Of a stretch of 64,000 bases of DNA, positions 7,894 through 14,987 are shown in pieces. Origin of the DNA: a virus. The DNA is taken from IMG/VR virus record IMGVR_UViG_3300037882_003354, positions 1 through 64,000 of that record; one strand, written 5' to 3'. A program made the position numbers and the translations under genes. The notes beneath the pieces are model-generated. The model was given only the letters and a program-made list of their open reading frames with translations. It was not told the origin of the DNA and ran no database searches. Each line of letters begins with the position of its first letter. The stretch's first letter is position 1.

Positions 7894-8123
7894 ACGAACA
7901 AATTCGATCACTTGCCATGCAGTCTGGTGCACGGGAAGCGAAAACCGTGCTCAACTCACCACCGGCGCTATCATTGAACGGGGATGAGATTGCAGAGTTC
8001 GCTCAGTTGATTGTGCGGGCATGTGCCCAGATCGGTGAATTAAAAGAACAAGGCCATGAAGATTATGACCCTGACATGTCAGTTGGCTGGTACATGCGGC
8101 AGCATTTTGGAGTTGAAGAATGA
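7890..8123 (+). CDS. MNER/FGVE family small protein
   Basis: 77 residues. Starts MNEQIRSLAMQSGA, core IAEFAQLIVRACAQI, end RQHFGVEE. ATGA overlaps both neighbours. Confidence 0.8.
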   Translation: MNEQIRSLAMQSGAREAKTVLNSPPALSLNGDEIAEFAQLIVRACAQIGELKEQGHEDYDPDMSVGWYMRQHFGVEE

Positions 8124-8302
8124 ACTATCCACAACTTGACCGTGACACACCGGAACAATGCCAAATGTTCGACCAGTATCTGAATGACACCGAAGAACTG
8201 GAAGATCGCAGCCGACGAGGTCGGGGATTGAGTTATGATGAAGCAGAATGGGAAGCATTTCAGTATGGGTGGAATGCTGCTCGTGCCCATTTTGGAATTT
8301 AA
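8120..8302 (+). CDS. Small hypothetical protein ending in a degenerate FGV tail
   Basis: 60 residues. Starts MNYPQLDRDTPEQ, contains an EWEAFQYGWNAARAHFGI end. The tail resembles HFGVE but stops at I, with TTTGGAATT in place of TTTGGAGTT, and it is the last gene of the cluster. The WEAFQYGWNAAR helix is common in small phage proteins. Confidence 0.7.
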   Translation: MNYPQLDRDTPEQCQMFDQYLNDTEELEDRSRRGRGLSYDEAEWEAFQYGWNAARAHFGI

Positions 8303-8318
8303 AAATAATTGGTAATAT

Positions 8319-8333
8319 TAGTATTAAATACTA
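8319..8333 (+). terminator. AT-rich palindrome followed by T5, possible weak terminator
   Basis: A 15-base palindrome (TAGTATTAAATACTA) is followed by TTTTT and ends the run of coupled small genes. The stem is short and A/T-only, so termination would be weak; it could also be an operator. Confidence 0.35.
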
Positions 8334-8348
8334 TTTTTGGAGAACCAC

Positions 8349-8570
8349 ATGCGATATTGGACCATAGCCACACCACATCCAGAGACAGACGAACCTGTCT
8401 ACGAAACATTAAGTGAAGATGAAATACTTGAGCAGTATTATCCTTACTGGTCTGGTAAGATGATCGAGAAGTATGGTCTAGAAGAATTCAACAAGACTTG
8501 GTCAAAGAAGGAATGTATAGAAGATTGGGTAACAATTCATTGGGCATGGAAGAGTTCTGAAAGTCATTGA
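8349..8570 (+). CDS. Conserved T4-like phage small protein
   Basis: 73 residues from ATG 8349, with GGAG about 8 bases upstream. The pattern MRYWTIATPHPETDEPVYETLSE, then GKMIEKYG and CIEDWVTIHWAW resembles a conserved short protein of large T4-like phages. Function unknown. Confidence 0.8.
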   Translation: MRYWTIATPHPETDEPVYETLSEDEILEQYYPYWSGKMIEKYGLEEFNKTWSKKECIEDWVTIHWAWKSSESH

Positions 8571-8595
8571 CACCGCCCTGTTTCTAGTGTATAAT
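8567..8595 (+). promoter_or_regulatory. Consensus sigma70 promoter
   Basis: TTGACA (8567-8572), a 17-base spacer and TATAAT (8590-8595), a full consensus match. The expected transcription start is at about 8602-8603, on the first ATG of the next gene. The mRNA would be leaderless unless an internal start (8615 or 8621) is used. Confidence 0.88.
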
Positions 8596-8602
8596 ATATC
8601 AC

Positions 8603-9103
8603 ATGAGGTGGGCAATGTGCATGGCGGTGTTGGTGGCAGTCGCTGCATGTGCGTCGTATGGTAGTTCGTATGTCTTGGCTGATGTAACTGACGTGAACAA
8701 TCATGTCAATGACGCCATTGAATTTGGCACTGACCAGGACAATTGGGGTGTGCGAGATTATTGGACCAGTCCAGACGAGTTATTTGCCCTGGGCTCTGGT
8801 GATTGTGAAGACTATGCCATTGCCAAGTATTTTATTTTGTTAAAGCATGGAATAGATGCCCACCGTTTGAAATTATGGTATGTCCAAGCACCTGTTGGTG
8901 CACACATGGTGCTGGCATATGATTGGTATCCGGTATCGTCGACATATGATCCCTTGATTTTAGACAACATGGTACCAGTCATACTGCCATTGTCACAACG
9001 TAACGACCTAGTACTAATTTTTAGTTTCGATCAAGACACTCGAAACATAAAAAGATGGAACAATGTTTTAATCAAAGCAAGATCAGAAGGGTACATCCAA
9101 TGA
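8603..9103 (+). CDS. Transglutaminase-like cysteine peptidase, putative lipoprotein
   Basis: 166 residues. The N-terminus (MRWAMCMAVLVAVAAC) reads as a lipoprotein signal with a VAAC lipobox at residues 13-16. The body has a transglutaminase-fold triad: Cys68 in GSGDCEDYA, His101 in GAHMVLAY, Asp121 in ILDNM. This matches the bacterial transglutaminase-like cysteine protease family (LapG type). Substrate unknown; a cell-surface protein or peptidoglycan-associated target is possible. The start is uncertain: ATG 8603 coincides with the predicted transcription start, while AGGTGG at 8606-8611 could serve ATG 8615. Confidence 0.75.
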   Translation: MRWAMCMAVLVAVAACASYGSSYVLADVTDVNNHVNDAIEFGTDQDNWGVRDYWTSPDELFALGSGDCEDYAIAKYFILLKHGIDAHRLKLWYVQAPVGAHMVLAYDWYPVSSTYDPLILDNMVPVILPLSQRNDLVLIFSFDQDTRNIKRWNNVLIKARSEGYIQ

Positions 9104-9555
9104 AAAAGATTTACTACGAAAAAGTTGGCCGCCGGTATGTGCCCGTGGCAGAGTACGACAGCGATTTTTATGACAGTTTTAGACGTGGCAACCACCTGGT
9201 CATGTGCTACCCTGGTGGTACCAGCCGTCGATTTGACGTTGATCCAGACCATGCCGCCATGGTTGCTGCTGGGCGTGTGGCAGAAGATGCAATCAGTCAT
9301 GCATTGATAAAAGCCAGCGAGATGCGGCCGGCCCGAACACCCATCACAGAAGGCCAGCGAAAAGCATGGAAGAAGTTGGCACGGGAATTCGGTGACGATC
9401 TGGCCACATTAAATGTGGCCAGTGCCCGAGACATTGCCGAAGCAGGAGTCCAGGCTTTACAAACCCAGGCAGATGTGCTATTATCTAATCCAGCAGTTCG
9501 TAAAGCCTACGATCACTTTATGTTAATGTGTGAACTTACCAAGGAAAACAAATGA
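9100..9555 (+). CDS. Conserved phage hypothetical protein
   Basis: 151 residues from ATG 9100, overlapping the previous stop (ATGA). Starts MKKIYYEKVGRRYVPV; a basic ITEGQRKAWKKLAREFG helix follows near residue 80. No enzyme motif. Coupled to the next gene by ATGA. The pattern resembles conserved genes of large T4-like phages with no assigned role. Confidence 0.78.
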   Translation: MKKIYYEKVGRRYVPVAEYDSDFYDSFRRGNHLVMCYPGGTSRRFDVDPDHAAMVAAGRVAEDAISHALIKASEMRPARTPITEGQRKAWKKLAREFGDDLATLNVASARDIAEAGVQALQTQADVLLSNPAVRKAYDHFMLMCELTKENK

Positions 9556-10079
9556 TCACTCTGAAAACTTTCATGGAAACTGTGGACTATCGGATCACTG
9601 AAGGTTCGGCCTATGGCTGGTCCTGCTATGGCGAGAACCCTTTCGGCCTGGATTCCTGGAAAGACCATTGGGAAAATAACTCACTGTCCATCGTGTTTGA
9701 CACCAAGACACAGACGGTGTACGAGGTCACGGCCTGCGATTACAAGAATAACCGCGCCTACCGGTTGGTGAACCCTGATCATGTTCAGGCAATTGAACAA
9801 GAAGCCCAGCGTCGTGGTGTGAATTATAAGTCGGCCTGGGACGATGTCAATTGGGTGGACCTGGACACTGATGAAGATTTCCTGGAAAAAGCCCAGGCCA
9901 TCTTCCGGGGCGAGGACTATGACACTCGTGTACAGGTTCCCCTGGATCTAGACGACAAAACGCTGTTCCAACTCATGCACATGGCACATGAATCGGATGT
10001 CACTCTGAACCAGAAGGTGGAAGAGATCCTGCGGGACGTCATTGAGCAACATAACAACACCATTGATTGGGTGATTTGA
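9552..10079 (+). CDS. Conserved T4-like phage protein of unknown function
   Basis: 175 residues. The blocks FMETVDYRITEGSAYGW, VFDTKTQTVYEV, ACDYKNNRAYRLVNP and FRGEDYDTRV are ones I recall in a protein family restricted to T4-like and jumbo phages. Probably soluble alpha/beta. No known function. Confidence 0.82.
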   Translation: MITLKTFMETVDYRITEGSAYGWSCYGENPFGLDSWKDHWENNSLSIVFDTKTQTVYEVTACDYKNNRAYRLVNPDHVQAIEQEAQRRGVNYKSAWDDVNWVDLDTDEDFLEKAQAIFRGEDYDTRVQVPLDLDDKTLFQLMHMAHESDVTLNQKVEEILRDVIEQHNNTIDWVI

Positions 10080-10080
10080 C

Positions 10081-10506
10081 ATGAAAATTGGACTGAGTTT
10101 TTCCAGGTGTGTGCTGGACATTGTGGAGGAGCGTGTGGACATCAACGATGTGTTGATTGTCATTGCACGTACCAACTTTGATCCCAATGTTGACACAGAA
10201 TGGACAGACATTTGGAACGGATACCGACAGGCTGATCCATTTAGTTCGTCAGCCCCTGAATGGGAGCACCATGCAGAAGAAGATCAGGACAAGTTTCGTG
10301 CTGTGGCCATGATGTTGTATAATGATGGCAAGATGCATCAACCCAGGAAATTTGGTGCTCGTGCGGCCCGTCGGAGTGAATTTTGGCTGGAAACAGTATT
10401 ACCCAGTTCTGAACTGGAGCGAAATCCCATGGCCCGGCGGGCCTGGGAGACATTTCAGACTGTTGCTGGATTGGCCAGCGTCAGTCTCGATAAAGATTAT
10501 CAATAA
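10081..10506 (+). CDS. Conserved T4-like phage protein of unknown function
   Basis: 141 residues. The blocks [29 protein letters not shown]-like (here [14 protein letters not shown]), HQPRKFG and [10 protein letters not shown] resemble a gene common in marine and freshwater T4-like phages. It sits immediately before clpP with an 8-base gap, so it is probably co-transcribed with the protease. Confidence 0.82.
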   Translation: MKIGLSFSRCVLDIVEERVDINDVLIVIARTNFDPNVDTEWTDIWNGYRQADPFSSSAPEWEHHAEEDQDKFRAVAMMLYNDGKMHQPRKFGARAARRSEFWLETVLPSSELERNPMARRAWETFQTVAGLASVSLDKDYQ

Positions 10507-10514
10507 GGAAAACG

Positions 10515-11108
10515 ATGTATTCAAATCTTGTACCCATGGTGGTAGAGCAATCGGCTCGCGGTGAGCGCGCCTTCGACATCTTCTCACGTCTGTTGAGCGA
10601 ACGAATTGTGTTCCTCAACGGGCAGGTGGACGAACAGTCGGCCAATCTGGTGGTGGCACAGATCTTGCACTTGGAGAGTTCAGATTCCGAGAAGGACATA
10701 CATTTGTACATCAACTCACCAGGCGGGGTCATCACGGCTGGCATGGCCATCTATGACGTCATGCAGTTTGTCAAGCCCGATGTGTGCACTTATGTCATGG
10801 GTCAGGCTTGTTCCATGGGCTCGTTCCTGGCGCAGGCTGGCACTCCGGGCAAGCGTTTTGTACTACCCAACTCCAGAACCATGATTCATCAGCCGTCGGG
10901 TGGTGCTCGTGGCATGGCCAGTGATATTGAAATTTCCTACAACGAAATCATGTACTGGAAGAAACGGCTGACTGAACTGTATGTCAAGCACAATACCCAG
11001 GGCAAGACCTACGAAGAATTTGAACGTAACATGGATCGTGACACCTTCCTGAGTGCCCAAGAGGCCCTGGACTTTGGGTTGTGCGACAAAATCATTCAGC
11101 AACGGTGA
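10515..11108 (+). CDS. clpP: ATP-dependent Clp protease proteolytic subunit ClpP
   Basis: 197 residues, near full bacterial length. Catalytic triad Ser100 (GQACSMGS), His125 (MIHQPSGG) and Asp176 (MDRDTFLSA) is intact, and the INSPGG strand is present. ClpP forms a 14-subunit barrel that degrades proteins fed by ClpX or ClpA. A phage-encoded ClpX lies at 37319-38548, so the phage can make a complete ClpXP. AAGGAAAA precedes the ATG. T4-like cyanophages and some other phages also carry clpP, where it is suggested to act in head maturation or host protein turnover. Confidence 0.96.
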   Translation: MYSNLVPMVVEQSARGERAFDIFSRLLSERIVFLNGQVDEQSANLVVAQILHLESSDSEKDIHLYINSPGGVITAGMAIYDVMQFVKPDVCTYVMGQACSMGSFLAQAGTPGKRFVLPNSRTMIHQPSGGARGMASDIEISYNEIMYWKKRLTELYVKHNTQGKTYEEFERNMDRDTFLSAQEALDFGLCDKIIQQR

Positions 11109-11166
11109 TGGGCTGGGGATTAAATTATGGTCGTTTAATGATTAAATAGCCCACAGGGGCTGGACC

Positions 11167-11343
11167 ATGTTATTGTACGTTTGGATACTCATGATTCTTT
11201 TGACCATATCGGTGATTGGCTGGGTCTGGGTATTTTTTACCATTCGCAGATTGATGATTGCCAACCATTGCGGTGCAGAAATAGTCACAGAAATCAAAGA
11301 AGACATCCAATCAATAAAAACTTCCTTGAAAGAACTAGAATAG
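11167..11343 (+). CDS. Small single-pass membrane protein, 58 residues
   Basis: ATG 11167 to TAG 11341-11343. Residues 1-26 form one strongly hydrophobic helix (MLLYVWILMILLTISVIGWV), followed by a charged helix (IKEDIQSIKTSLKELE). An AGGGGCT stretch precedes the start and an ATTAAATA late-promoter-like box lies near 11143. Size and topology suit a small phage inner-membrane protein (holin-like or spanin-like), without specific evidence. Confidence 0.6.
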   Translation: MLLYVWILMILLTISVIGWVWVFFTIRRLMIANHCGAEIVTEIKEDIQSIKTSLKELE

Positions 11344-11346
11344 TTA

Positions 11347-11375
11347 TTGATATTTCCTGTACAGTGCCGTAAAAT
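11347..11375 (+). promoter_or_regulatory. Sigma70-like promoter of the queD-like gene
   Basis: TTGATA (11347-11352), 17 bases, TAAAAT (11370-11375), ending 26 bases before ATG 11402. One mismatch in each hexamer. Confidence 0.55.
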
Positions 11376-11401
11376 AAAAGAATTACACAAGGTATTAACA
11401 A

Positions 11402-11914
11402 ATGACAACACAGCCAGTGACTTATAAATTTACATCTACCAAAGAATACATTGATGCGTTTCCAGTAGCCTATCGACAGTGGCGTGCTGACAGCCATTGC
11501 AATTTGATTCATGGATACTCCTTCAGTATGAAGTTCTTCTTTGGTACGAATGATCTTGATGTTCGTAACTGGTCTGCGGATTACGGCGGATTGAAGGAAT
11601 TGAAGAATGTGTTGCAAGATAAGTTTGATCATTGTCTCTTAGTCAGTTCCGATGATCCAGAACTCGAAACATATAAACTCCTACAAGAAAAGAAGATGGC
11701 TAAACTAACCATTTTACCTAAACTTGGATGCGAAGGTTTAGCTGATATGTTATACAAATACATTAATGCTGTTTATATCCCAGATATGTGGGGACCGAGC
11801 GAAGCCGAAAGACTTTGGTGTTACCGTGTAGAAGTGAGAGAAACACAATCTAATATGGCTTTTAGAGAAGGCCACCGAGAGTGGAACGAAGATTTATTTG
11901 AAGGATTTGACTGA
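11402..11914 (+). CDS. QueD/6-pyruvoyl-tetrahydropterin synthase-like protein
   Basis: 170 residues. Family pattern: DAFPVAYRQWRADSHCNLIHGYSF (in two parts: FPVAYR and SHCNLIHGYSF), ADYGGLKEL, KFDHCLL, a KLGCEGLADML helix, and VEVRETQSN. QueD makes 6-carboxy-tetrahydropterin in 7-deazaguanine synthesis, which some phages use to modify DNA. The catalytic Cys (Cys33) and the FDH His are kept, but two positions that bind zinc in QueD are Tyr here (Tyr24 for AAH, Tyr39 for HGH). It may have lost or changed activity. The last 25 residues are nearly repeated at 13060-13155. Confidence 0.75.
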   Translation: MTTQPVTYKFTSTKEYIDAFPVAYRQWRADSHCNLIHGYSFSMKFFFGTNDLDVRNWSADYGGLKELKNVLQDKFDHCLLVSSDDPELETYKLLQEKKMAKLTILPKLGCEGLADMLYKYINAVYIPDMWGPSEAERLWCYRVEVRETQSNMAFREGHREWNEDLFEGFD

Positions 11915-11919
11915 TTTCA

Positions 11920-11927
11920 TATAAATA
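11920..11927 (+). promoter_or_regulatory. T4-type late promoter box TATAAATA
   Basis: Exact TATAAATA 27 bases before the GIY-YIG gene at 11955, which also has an AAAGGA ribosome-binding site. Matches the T4 late promoter consensus recognised by gp55-type sigma factors. Confidence 0.65.
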
Positions 11928-11954
11928 AACATAGTTAGTAGCAAAGGACGAACT

Positions 11955-12815
11955 ATGTATTATGGATTTATTTATGAATGGACTAATGATCTTAATGGTA
12001 AAAAATATATTGGTTCACACGCAGGAACAATAGATGACGGTTATATCGGTTCGGGAAAAGTTTTCATAAGGGCTATAAAAAAGCATGGCATTGAAAATTT
12101 TACAAGAACCATCATTGAATATGTTGAAGTAAAAGATAGACAATATCTTTTAGAGCGTGAAAAGTTTCATTTAGATAAAGTGAATGCTTATTACTCTAAC
12201 GACTATTACAATGTTGCTAAAGATGTCATAGGTGGCGATACCAAAGCAGGATGGACTAACGAACGCCGTCAAGAGTTTAGCAATCAAATCAAGCAAGTTT
12301 GGGCCAAAAGAACGGAAGAAGAAAAAAAGACATTGTTTGATACCATTCGTAGTAAAACTAAAGAATGGTATCAAACTGAAGAAGGTGACCGATTTAAAGA
12401 AAAGTTGCGTTCCAATGTTCCTCGAATGGTCGAGGGTATCAAAGCCCGCGAGCCAGAAGATAGAAAGCGCAGTGCCCGTTTGGGCAAAGAGCGAATGGGT
12501 GCTGAACGTAGAAAAGAAGTTGCCCGCAAAGGCGTAGAAAATCGTAATCCCGAAACCGAAGCATTGGCAAGACAAAAGGCATTAGAAACCAGAGCAAATT
12601 GGTCAGAAGAAAAGCGTAAAGAAGTTTTCGAGAATAGCAGTAAAGGTAGAAAAGGTAAATGTATTGGTGCCAAAAATGGCAGGGCACGAAAGATTTACGC
12701 TGAGTCTAGAACATTTGACACATTGAAGGATGCCATGCTACAATTGAACATATCTGAATACAAACTGCAAAGTAGATTAAAAGATCCAAACAACAAAGAA
12801 TATTATTATCTATGA
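11955..12815 (+). CDS. GIY-YIG homing endonuclease
   Basis: 286 residues. The GIY-YIG domain occupies residues 1-75: GFIYEWTN, KKYIGSHAG, GSGKVFIRAIKKHG (candidate catalytic Arg) and LEREKFHLD (catalytic Glu). The long Lys/Arg/Glu-rich remainder is probably DNA-binding, ending with an SRTFDTLKDAMLQLNI helix-turn-helix-like tail (IENR1-type). AT-rich relative to its surroundings. It lies between two copies of the queD-like 3' end, which marks it as a mobile insertion. Its stop overlaps the next start (ATGA). Confidence 0.88.
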   Translation: MYYGFIYEWTNDLNGKKYIGSHAGTIDDGYIGSGKVFIRAIKKHGIENFTRTIIEYVEVKDRQYLLEREKFHLDKVNAYYSNDYYNVAKDVIGGDTKAGWTNERRQEFSNQIKQVWAKRTEEEKKTLFDTIRSKTKEWYQTEEGDRFKEKLRSNVPRMVEGIKAREPEDRKRSARLGKERMGAERRKEVARKGVENRNPETEALARQKALETRANWSEEKRKEVFENSSKGRKGKCIGAKNGRARKIYAESRTFDTLKDAMLQLNISEYKLQSRLKDPNNKEYYYL

Positions 12816-13063
12816 ATGAACGAATTAAAGCACTTGCCGAACAGGCTTGGGATGCCACAGCGGTGAGCCCAGACTTTAATCATCCTGTTTCATTTGCTGA
12901 AAAATTATCCGAGTTGATTGTGCAGGAATGTATCGACAAGATTGAAACATATCAGATTCCTGTTGGTAACAGTACCGCTGGTGAAATGGCCTGTGAATGG
13001 ACCTATGACGCATTGAAAGAAATTAGGGACGATATTAAAGAACATTTCGGAGTTAAAGTATGA
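12812..13063 (+). CDS. MNER/FGVE family small protein (isolated member)
   Basis: 83 residues. Starts MNERIKALAEQAW, core EKLSELIVQECIDKI, end KEHFGVKV. It is 4.5 kb away from the other members and sits between the homing endonuclease and the queD fragment, so it probably moved with them. GGAGTTAAAGT before the next ATG keeps the shared tail/ribosome-binding pattern. Confidence 0.8.
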   Translation: MNERIKALAEQAWDATAVSPDFNHPVSFAEKLSELIVQECIDKIETYQIPVGNSTAGEMACEWTYDALKEIRDDIKEHFGVKV

Positions 13064-13155
13064 GATACAAATTTAAGGTAGAAGTAAGAGAAACTCAATC
13101 AAACATGGCTTTCAGAGAAGGCCACAGAGAGTGGAACGAGGATTTGTTTGCGTGA
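13060..13155 (+). pseudogene. Duplicated 3' fragment of the queD-like gene
   Basis: Open frame of 31 codons (MRYKFKVEVRETQSN...EWNEDLFA). About 25 codons match the end of the gene at 11402-11914 at roughly 85 percent of bases, with mostly silent changes. It lacks all active-site residues. ATGA and GTGA overlaps suggest it can still be translated and may couple the oxidoreductase downstream. Best read as the remnant of an insertion or recombination event. Confidence 0.8.
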
Positions 13156-14330
13156 AAAAACATACGGCAGTTGTGGGAGCAGGTATCACTGGCATGACCG
13201 CAGCCTATTATTTGGCTCGAGCAGGACATCAGGTGACCGTATACGAGCAAGAACGATATCCTGCCATGCGAACCAGTTTTGCCAACGGTGGACAGATCAG
13301 CGTCAGTAACAGTGAAGTATGGAACACTTGGAGCAATGTTAAAAAGGGCTTCAAATGGATGCTGAAAAAAGACGCGCCATTGTTGGTCCGTCCTCGTCTG
13401 GATTGGGCACAGTGGGAATGGATGTTTAAATTTTTGTATTACACCGTGACCGGTGCTTATGAAAAGAACACCAGGGAAACCATACGACTGGGTCTGGATT
13501 CCAGGGACTTGTACCAGCAGATGATTAAAGACGAACTGCTGGAGTTTGATCAAAGTCGCAGTGGAATTTTACATTTTTATCGAGATCCACTGTATTTCCA
13601 GCATGCAATCAATGTAAAAGATCTCTATAACAGCAGCGGCGTAGAGTGGGACATATTGGAACCACTGCAGACCAAAAGCCTTGATCCTGCTCTGTGTGAT
13701 CTAACAGGCGTAGTAGGAGGTGCCTGGACTCCTGAAGATTGGACCGGTGACATACACAAATTTTGTGTGCAACTGGCACAAGTCTTAGAAGAAAAATATG
13801 GTGTTAGTTTTGTATATGGCTCAAATACTGATCTAGAGCAACTTGCTGTTGACCATGATCATGTGGTGGTTTCTGCAGGTGTGGGCAGCGTAAAATTAGC
13901 AGCCAGCATTGGGGATCATTTGCCCATCTATCCCATCAAGGGATATAGTATCACAATCCAGGTACGTGATCAAGATCTCATACATCTACCACGAGTGAGT
14001 TTGCTGGACGATCAGGCCAAGATTGTGACCTCCACACTGGGCAATAAATTTCGTGTGGCGGGCACTGCTGAGTTGGCTGGCGAGAATTATGACATCAGGG
14101 CAGACCGGATTGCTCCTCTGCTAAAATGGGTGCATGACAATTTCCCTGGTATAAACACTAGTGAATATTCCAGCTGGGCATGTCTTCGGCCCATGACTCC
14201 CAACATGCTGCCCATAGTAGAGCAGAGCCAGACCAATCACAAAGTATACTATCATACTGGTCACGGCCACTTGGGCTGGACCCTTAGTCCGGCCACGGCC
14301 AAACAACTGGTAGATAAGATGTCCAACTGA
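13152..14330 (+). CDS. FAD-dependent D-amino-acid dehydrogenase-like oxidoreductase (DadA/DAO family)
   Basis: 392 residues from GTG 13152, overlapping the previous stop (GTGA). The N-terminal dinucleotide fold reads VVGAGITGMTAAYYLARAG, followed by the acidic residue of YEQE. NGGQISVSNSEVW and the C-terminal LRPMTPNMLPI and GHGHLGWTLSPA blocks match the DadA-type DAO family. DadA oxidises D-amino acids, often D-Ala, and feeds electrons to the respiratory chain. In a phage it would be an auxiliary metabolic gene. Substrate cannot be fixed by eye; glycine oxidase-like relatives are an alternative. Confidence 0.88.
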   Translation: MKKHTAVVGAGITGMTAAYYLARAGHQVTVYEQERYPAMRTSFANGGQISVSNSEVWNTWSNVKKGFKWMLKKDAPLLVRPRLDWAQWEWMFKFLYYTVTGAYEKNTRETIRLGLDSRDLYQQMIKDELLEFDQSRSGILHFYRDPLYFQHAINVKDLYNSSGVEWDILEPLQTKSLDPALCDLTGVVGGAWTPEDWTGDIHKFCVQLAQVLEEKYGVSFVYGSNTDLEQLAVDHDHVVVSAGVGSVKLAASIGDHLPIYPIKGYSITIQVRDQDLIHLPRVSLLDDQAKIVTSTLGNKFRVAGTAELAGENYDIRADRIAPLLKWVHDNFPGINTSEYSSWACLRPMTPNMLPIVEQSQTNHKVYYHTGHGHLGWTLSPATAKQLVDKMSN

Positions 14331-14331
14331 C

Positions 14332-14541
14332 ATGAAGAAAATTTTAATGGCGGGTGGTGCAGGATTTTTTTGGGATAATCCAGGAAAATGCATCATGCTA
14401 GGGTTGATGCAGAAAGTCATTGACTTTGCGTCGTCTTCAAGTATAATAGTATACAAGCACTTGCCCATACAGGGTTACAATATACTACTAACTACTTTCC
14501 CACTAAAAAGAGAATTATGGAAATCCAACCCAAACAACTAA
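14332..14541 (+). CDS. Doubtful small reading frame
   Basis: 69 codons starting one base after the dadA-like stop. It contains the promoter at 14420-14447 and overlaps the start of the next gene by 25 bases. The first residues (MKKILMAGGAGFF) look protein-like, but the later part reads like translated promoter DNA. Listed because it would otherwise leave a 186-base gap. Confidence 0.3.
   Translation: MKKILMAGGAGFFWDNPGKCIMLGLMQKVIDFASSSSIIVYKHLPIQGYNILLTTFPLKRELWKSNPNN
14420..14447 (+). promoter_or_regulatory. Sigma70 promoter
   Basis: TTGACT (14420-14425), 16-base spacer, TATAAT (14442-14447), 69 bases before ATG 14517. Probably starts the unit that includes uvdE. Confidence 0.75.
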
Positions 14542-14987
14542 ATTTTGCCAATTGTGAAGCCGGTACAGAATATAGGTATAATGCCATCACAGCCCTGTTG
14601 CATGAGCATCAGTGCACTGTTGATTTTGTTAAACTTGACGGCGAGACTCGTACCATGCCCTGTACCCTGCGTTCCGATCTCATGCCAGTGGCCACACAGA
14701 TGATCAAAGAAGACATGGTGAACAAACCTGTAAACTATGAAACCATCACAGTCTGGTGCACTGACAAGCAGGCCTGGCGCGCCATGAAGACCATGAACGT
14801 GACCTCCATCAGGGTCGCACCCACTTCCTGGACGGTGACAGTAGAGCAAGATCCTGCAACTGGTGACATCCTGCTGCCCTTGCCACCTGATGTGCTGACC
14901 ATGCGTGGTTGGAACGAGGGAGACACCCTGGAATGGTCGGACAACGGCGACGGATCTTGGAGCCTGTCCAAAGTCCATGAACTGTAA
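14517..14987 (+). CDS. DUF2693-like SH3-fold protein fused to an AbrB-like C-terminus
   Basis: 156 residues. Residues 20-95 (VDFVKLDGETRTMPCTL, TVWCTDKQAWRAMKTMNVTSI) match the DUF2693/WYL_2 small beta-barrel found in T4-like phages. Residues 115-152 (LLPLPPDVLTMRGWNEGDTLEW) look like an AbrB/MazE-type swapped-hairpin DNA-binding module. The pair suggests a DNA-binding regulator. Seen: both motifs. Inferred: the regulatory role. Confidence 0.7.
   Translation: MEIQPKQLNFANCEAGTEYRYNAITALLHEHQCTVDFVKLDGETRTMPCTLRSDLMPVATQMIKEDMVNKPVNYETITVWCTDKQAWRAMKTMNVTSIRVAPTSWTVTVEQDPATGDILLPLPPDVLTMRGWNEGDTLEWSDNGDGSWSLSKVHEL

Noticed and set aside
13131-13151. Earlier GTG start for the dadA-like gene
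   Set aside because: Lies inside the queD fragment; GTG 13152 gives the usual GTGA overlap and a normal N-terminus before VVGAG.
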